Shown piece by piece: positions 6,465-9,985 of a stretch of DNA of 9,985 nt. Location of the stretch: NCBI GenBank assembly GCA_903926285.1, contig CAIYIP010000379.1, forward strand, positions 1 through 9,985. The letters are read 5' to 3'. The notes beneath the pieces were generated by a model. It had not been told where the DNA came from and did no database searches. It saw nothing but the letters and a program-made list of their open reading frames with translations. Both the position numbers and the translations under genes were made by a program. Position 1 is the stretch's first letter; every line of letters starts with the position of its first letter. This stretch comes from an uncultured Gammaproteobacteria bacterium. GTDB lineage: Bacteria; Pseudomonadota; Gammaproteobacteria; Pseudomonadales; Pseudohongiellaceae.

Positions 6465-6495
6465 TTGGCCAAAACGGGGTAAGTTCCAGTATAAT
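6465..6495 (+). promoter_or_regulatory. Candidate sigma-70 promoter for gatCAB
   Basis: A consensus TATAAT lies at 6490-6495. The best -35 is TTGGCC at 6465-6470, 19 bp away, which is longer than optimal and only partly consensus. Transcription would start near 6502, leaving a leader of about 120 nt before gatC. The perfect -10 is the main support. Confidence 0.5.
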
Positions 6496-6529
6496 TCGCG
6501 TTTTTTTGTGCGAGCTTACTCTAGCAATC

Positions 6530-6570
6530 GCACTCTTTCAGAGCAAGAAATATATCTTGCCGGAGAGTGC
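6530..6570 (+). other. Composite hairpin in the gatC leader
   Basis: Outer arms GCACTCT (6530-6536) and AGAGTGC (6564-6570) are perfect complements and enclose inner arms GCAAGA (6543-6548) and TCTTGC (6555-6560) with a 6-nt AATATA loop. The asymmetric internal loop is 6 and 3 nt. No T-run follows, so it is not an intrinsic terminator. It would be transcribed from the candidate promoter at 6465-6495 and ends 54 nt before the gatC start. It is probably a structured 5' leader element; its function is unknown. Confidence 0.5.
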
Positions 6571-6624
6571 AAAACACACAATAACCTGACACTGCAGTCT
6601 TCCTGGCCATCCACCGGAGCTTTC

Positions 6625-6912
6625 ATGGCAATCGAACTTAAAGATGTAGAAAACATTGCTCATCTTGCACGCCTTCAGCTCAGCCCTGCCGAACAGCAAG
6701 AAGCCCAGAACAGTATCAACAACATACTTCACATGATTGACCAGATGCAGGCGATTGATACCGCTGGAGTTGAGCCACTTGCTCACGCCTATGAAGCTTC
6801 CCAGCGCCTGCGTGAGGACGTCGTAACCGAGCATGATCAACGCGACGTATTACTCGCACTCGCTCCCAACGCTGATCGAGGCCTGTTCCTGGTGCCAAAA
6901 GTGCTTGAGTGA
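6625..6912 (+). CDS. gatC: Asp/Glu-tRNA amidotransferase subunit C
   Basis: GatC is the small subunit of the cytoplasmic GatCAB complex; it wraps between GatA and GatB and stabilises GatA. The 95-residue length and sequence fit the family: IAHLARLQLS (11-20), a helix with NILHMIDQMQAID (33-45), GVEPLAHAYE (48-57), LREDVV (62-67) and the typical end GLFLVPKVLE (86-95). The start is ATG 6625, with GGAG at 6616-6619 and 5 nt spacing. The frame stays open upstream to 6424 and includes an in-phase GTG at 6508, but the added residues do not belong to the family, so that extension is rejected. gatA follows 74 nt later. Confidence 0.95.
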   Translation: MAIELKDVENIAHLARLQLSPAEQQEAQNSINNILHMIDQMQAIDTAGVEPLAHAYEASQRLREDVVTEHDQRDVLLALAPNADRGLFLVPKVLE

Positions 6913-6986
6913 GCACTCTCACCCAACTACGACACCGAATTCATCAAGAAGTTTAACGGCAGTAAAGAAACGGACACGTACTACCC

Positions 6987-8435
6987 ATGTTAAAGCAAGG
7001 CATCGCTGCAATATCGAGTTCACTCAGCAAGGGAGAAATTTCCAGTGTTGAAATCACCCAGGCCTATCTTGATCAGATCAGCCGGCATAACAACGACCTG
7101 AATGCCTATATCACCGTAACCGCAGAACAGGCACTCGCCCAGGCAGCGACGGCTGACAAAATCCGCTCTGCAGGGAACGCTGGCGTATTTACCGGCGTGC
7201 CAATTGCCCACAAGGACATCTTCTGCACCACTGGCGTAAAAACGTCCTGCGGCTCGCGCATGCTCGATAACTTCATTGCTCCTTACAACGCAACCGTGGT
7301 GGAAAAATTGCTGGCCTCCGGCGCCGTCATGCTGGGTAAAACCAATATGGATGAATTTGCGATGGGTTCATCAAATGAAACAAGTTATTACGGGCCGGTA
7401 AAAAACCCCTGGAACCGCAGCCTGGTTCCTGGCGGCTCATCAGGTGGCTCAGCTGCAGCAGTGGCTGGCCATTTGTGTCCAGCGGCAACCGCAACTGACA
7501 CAGGCGGCTCAATTCGTCAGCCTGCTTCTTTTTGCGGACTCACCGGTATAAAACCGACTTATGGACGCGTGTCACGCTGGGGTATGATTGCTTTTGCCTC
7601 CAGCCTCGATCAGGCCGGCACACTGACCCATAGTGCTGAAGACTCAGCGATCATGCTAAACATAATGGCTGGTTTCGATCCCAAGGATTCCACGAGCGTG
7701 GATCTACCTGTGCCGGATTATTGTGCAACGCTCAACAAACCGCTTGCTGGTTTGCGTATTGGCATTCCGCGCCAGCATTTTGCCGAAGGCTTGAAGCCTG
7801 AGGTGGAAACACAAATCAGAGCCGCCCTGCACGAATTTGAAAAACTCGGTGCGACCATTAAGGAAATCAGCCTCGAGAACAATCATTACTCGGTAGCAGC
7901 GTATTACGTAATTGCACCCGCTGAAGCCTCTGCCAACCTTGCGCGTTACGACGGCGTACGTTTCGGGTATCGCTGCGCAAAACCAGTCGACCTTGAAGAC
8001 CTTTATAAGCGCAGCCGTGCCGAAGGTTTTGGTGCCGAGGTGAAGCGCCGCATCATGGTCGGCACCTACGCGCTCTCAGCTGGTTATTACGATGCCTATT
8101 ACATCAAGGCGCAGAAAGTCCGGCGCCTGATCAAGAATGACTTTGAACGCGCCCTCAATGAAGTCGATGTAATCATGGGCCCGACTTCACCACATACCGC
8201 CTTCCCTCTTGGTTCCAAGACCAAGGATCCGGTTGCGATGTATCTCGAAGATATCTATACCATCGCCGTCAATCTCGCTGGCCTGCCGGGCATCTCGATT
8301 CCGGCGGGGCTTGTGAATGGCTTGCCGATCGGGCTGCAGATTGTCGGCCGCGACTTCGATGAAGCAAAACTGCTGAACATTGCCCACATGTTCCAGCAGG
8401 CAACCGATTGGCACAAACAAACTCCTGGCGCCTGA
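6987..8435 (+). CDS. gatA: Asp-tRNA(Asn)/Glu-tRNA(Gln) amidotransferase subunit A
   Basis: GatA is the glutaminase subunit. It releases ammonia from glutamine, and the ammonia passes through a tunnel to GatB for amidation of Asp-tRNA(Asn) or Glu-tRNA(Gln). The 482-residue protein carries the amidase-signature Ser-cisSer-Lys triad: K76 in PIAHKDIFCTTGVKTSCGS, S151 in PGGSSGGSAAAVAG, and nucleophile S175 in DTGGSIRQPASFCG. These lie three residues before the known S. aureus positions 79, 154 and 178, so the enzyme should be active. The ending has the family block LAGLPGISIPAGLVNGLPIG followed by LQIVGRDFDE. ATG 6987 gives the standard N-terminus, though the upstream ACGGAC is a weak ribosome binding site, so translation may depend partly on gatC. 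Confidence 0.97.
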   Translation: MLKQGIAAISSSLSKGEISSVEITQAYLDQISRHNNDLNAYITVTAEQALAQAATADKIRSAGNAGVFTGVPIAHKDIFCTTGVKTSCGSRMLDNFIAPYNATVVEKLLASGAVMLGKTNMDEFAMGSSNETSYYGPVKNPWNRSLVPGGSSGGSAAAVAGHLCPAATATDTGGSIRQPASFCGLTGIKPTYGRVSRWGMIAFASSLDQAGTLTHSAEDSAIMLNIMAGFDPKDSTSVDLPVPDYCATLNKPLAGLRIGIPRQHFAEGLKPEVETQIRAALHEFEKLGATIKEISLENNHYSVAAYYVIAPAEASANLARYDGVRFGYRCAKPVDLEDLYKRSRAEGFGAEVKRRIMVGTYALSAGYYDAYYIKAQKVRRLIKNDFERALNEVDVIMGPTSPHTAFPLGSKTKDPVAMYLEDIYTIAVNLAGLPGISIPAGLVNGLPIGLQIVGRDFDEAKLLNIAHMFQQATDWHKQTPGA

Positions 8436-8466
8436 GCGCAGCATCATTACTAGCAGAGGCAACACG

Positions 8467-9903
8467 ATGGAATGGGAAACAGTGATTGGGCTTGAAGTAC
8501 ATGTTCAGCTCGCCACAGCATCCAAACTTTTTTCCGGCACCAGCACGCGTTTTGGCGCCGAGCCCAATACCCAGGCCAATGTGTTTGACCTGGCACTGCC
8601 TGGCACCTTGCCGGTGCTCAATGGCAAAGCGGTCGAAATGGCTGTGAAATTTGGCTTGGCAGTCGGCGCACAAATCAACCGTAAGTCCGTATTCGATCGC
8701 AAAAACTATTTTTATCCGGATCTGCCCAAAGGTTACCAGACCAGCCAGCTCGACCACCCAACTGTTGGCAAAGGTACGCTCACCATTACGATGGAAGACG
8801 GCAGCACTAGAACGATAGGAATCACACGCGCGCACATGGAAGAAGATGCGGGCAAGTCCTTGCATGAAGAATTTCCGACTGACACGGGCATCGATCTCAA
8901 CCGCGCCGGCACTCCGCTGCTCGAAATTGTATCTGAACCCGAACTGCGGAACGCGAAGGAAGCGGTTGCCTACCTCAAAAAACTACACTCACTGATTGTG
9001 TATCTCGGCATTTCCGATGGCGACATGTCGCAAGGCTCCATGCGCTGTGATGCGAACGTTTCTGTGCGCCCTAAAGGTGAGAGCAAGTTTGGCACCCGCG
9101 CCGAGATCAAGAACATCAACTCGTTCCGCTTCGTGGAAAAAGCCATCAATATCGAAGTGGCGCGCCAGATCGATATACTCGAAGACGGCGGTAAAATCGT
9201 GCAGGAAACGCGCCTCTACGACGCTGTTAAAAACGAGACCCGTTCGATGCGCAGCAAGGAAGTCGCCAACGATTACCGCTATTTTCCTGAGCCCGATCTA
9301 TTGCCTGTGGTAATTGATGAAGCGTTTATCGCTAGAATAAAAGCCACCCTGCCCGAGTTGCCCGATATTAAAAGCCAGCGTTTTCAGAGCCAGTACGGTT
9401 TGAGTCCTTATGATGCTAATGTGCTTGCTGCCGATCTGCACGTCGCCGCTTATTTTGAAGAAGTTGCAGCAGGCTGTGGTGATGCCAAACTTTCTGCTAA
9501 CTGGGTGATGGGCGATTTGCAGGCCTACCTGAACAAGGCAGAAATCGATATCAGCAAAAGCCCCATCGCCAGCACAGCACTCGCAAACCTGGTCAGTCGC
9601 ATTGTCGACAACACTATTTCATCCAAAATAGCGAAGGCTGTGTTTGAGGCCATGCTCAACGGTGAAGGCAGTGCGGACGAGATCATTGCAGCAAAAGGCC
9701 TCAAACAAGTAACGGATACCGGCGCAATTGAAAAAGTTGTCGATGCAGTAATCGCGGCCAATCCAAAGCAGGTTGAACAATACCGCGCAGGCGGCGAAAA
9801 GGTGTTTGCCTTCTTTGTAGGGCAAGTAATGAAAGAATCGCGCGGCAAGGCCAATCCGGTCCAGGTCAACGAAATTCTGCTAGATAAACTCACAGCGAAG
9901 TAA
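8467..9903 (+). CDS. gatB: Asp-tRNA(Asn)/Glu-tRNA(Gln) amidotransferase subunit B
   Basis: GatB binds the misacylated tRNA, phosphorylates the side-chain carboxylate with ATP, and amidates it with ammonia from GatA. The 478 residues match the family length. The catalytic cradle shows GLEVHVQL (8-15) with metal-ligand H12, SKLFSGT (19-25), FDRKNYFYPDLPKGYQTSQ (76-94), the acidic MEEDAGKS (124-131), DLNRAGTPLLEIVSEPE (143-159), and then GDMSQGSMRCDANVSVRPKG and GTRAEIKNINSF. The C-terminal third is the helical YqeY-type tRNA-binding domain. The start is ATG 8467, with AGAGG at 8455-8459 and 7 nt spacing; the frame is open back to 8380, but that part lies inside the gatA end and is rejected. The gap to gatA is 31 nt. 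Confidence 0.97.
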   Translation: MEWETVIGLEVHVQLATASKLFSGTSTRFGAEPNTQANVFDLALPGTLPVLNGKAVEMAVKFGLAVGAQINRKSVFDRKNYFYPDLPKGYQTSQLDHPTVGKGTLTITMEDGSTRTIGITRAHMEEDAGKSLHEEFPTDTGIDLNRAGTPLLEIVSEPELRNAKEAVAYLKKLHSLIVYLGISDGDMSQGSMRCDANVSVRPKGESKFGTRAEIKNINSFRFVEKAINIEVARQIDILEDGGKIVQETRLYDAVKNETRSMRSKEVANDYRYFPEPDLLPVVIDEAFIARIKATLPELPDIKSQRFQSQYGLSPYDANVLAADLHVAAYFEEVAAGCGDAKLSANWVMGDLQAYLNKAEIDISKSPIASTALANLVSRIVDNTISSKIAKAVFEAMLNGEGSADEIIAAKGLKQVTDTGAIEKVVDAVIAANPKQVEQYRAGGEKVFAFFVGQVMKESRGKANPVQVNEILLDKLTAK

Positions 9904-9907
9904 TTGA

Positions 9908-9985
9908 ATGAAACTTGAGAAGAAAACTGGTGCCGAACGAACCCAGCATGCAGTACGTGATGAATGGTGGAGCGACGAAAGAGTC
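9908..9985 (+). CDS. Possible start of a further gene downstream of gatB (partial)
   Basis: An ATG at 9908, 4 nt after the gatB stop, opens a frame of 26 codons that runs off the window: MKLEKKTGAERT and so on, with a WW pair and many charged residues. No clear ribosome binding site precedes it apart from a purine-rich GCGAAG in the gatB end. The product is not recognisable from this much sequence. The close spacing suggests co-transcription with gatCAB if the gene is real. Confidence 0.4.
   Translation, partial: MKLEKKTGAERTQHAVRDEWWSDERV

Larger units (their letters stand above)
6318..6624. promoter_or_regulatory. Divergent mreB/gatC control region, 307 bp
   Basis: There is no independent gene here. 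The plus strand holds a -10 element (6490-6495), a T7 run (6501-6507), a composite hairpin (6530-6570) and the gatC ribosome binding site. Positions 6406-6434 carry three mutually complementary arms. For mreB, the minus strand shows TATACT (6493-6488) and TTATAT (6354-6349) as -10-like sequences, but neither has a convincing -35, so the mreB promoter is unresolved. The plus-strand open frame through this region is in phase with gatC but does not look like protein of that family. Confidence 0.6.

Noticed and set aside
6424..6624. Upstream in-frame extension of gatC, including a GTG at 6508
   Set aside because: The family N-terminus begins at ATG 6625, which has its own GGAG; the extension passes through promoter and hairpin sequence.
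8380..8466. In-frame extension of gatB into the end of gatA
   Set aside because: ATG 8467 has AGAGG at 7 nt and gives the canonical GatB N-terminus.
8269..8865. 198-codon minus-strand frame
   Set aside because: It is antisense to the gatA end and gatB start, both certain genes.
1..9985. CRISPR array, insertion sequence, integrase, tRNA or rRNA
   Set aside because: No regularly spaced repeats, transposase-like proteins, terminal inverted repeats around genes or cloverleaf sequences were seen.

Overview
This window reads as ordinary chromosome of a gammaproteobacterium. MreB is very close to the Pseudomonas/E. coli type, and mreBCD is divergent from gatCAB, an arrangement known from Pseudomonas and relatives. 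A complete GatCAB amidotransferase suggests that the organism makes Asn-tRNA(Asn) and/or Gln-tRNA(Gln) by transamidation. The exact order cannot be fixed from the sequence; a marine or environmental gammaproteobacterium is an inference.

Layout. Positions 2-157 hold the last 51 codons of an unidentified plus-strand gene. Positions 158-542 are largely non-coding, with a 9-bp-arm palindrome, a likely terminator for the minus-strand genes, and a short signal-peptide-like open stretch that may be a gene remnant. From 6317 down to 543 six minus-strand genes follow each other closely: mreB, mreC, mreD, a small GTG-started lipoprotein gene, and two PepSY-type four-helix membrane proteins. A 307-bp divergent region (6318-6624) separates mreB from gatC. 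It carries a TATAAT -10 element and several RNA-hairpin candidates. gatC, gatA and gatB fill the plus strand to 9903, and a further open frame begins 4 nt after gatB and runs off the end.

How the genes work together. MreB filaments, MreC and MreD form the inner-membrane elongasome scaffold that directs side-wall peptidoglycan synthesis. The three genes distal to mreD are not the usual maf/rng neighbours. They look like an envelope module: one lipoprotein plus two PepSY-TM proteins with histidines placed as in haem-binding membrane reductases. Their spacing allows co-transcription with mreBCD, but this is inference. GatCAB converts misacylated Asp-tRNA(Asn)/Glu-tRNA(Gln) to the amidated forms in the cytoplasm.

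The most notable observation is that mreC has no ATG, GTG or TTG that would give a full-length protein. Alignment with the family places its start on an ATA codon preceded by a well-spaced AGGA. I see no mobile element, CRISPR array, tRNA or rRNA. No clearly new defence or metabolic system is evident; the mreBCD-lipoprotein-PepSY-PepSY linkage is the nearest candidate for something undescribed.
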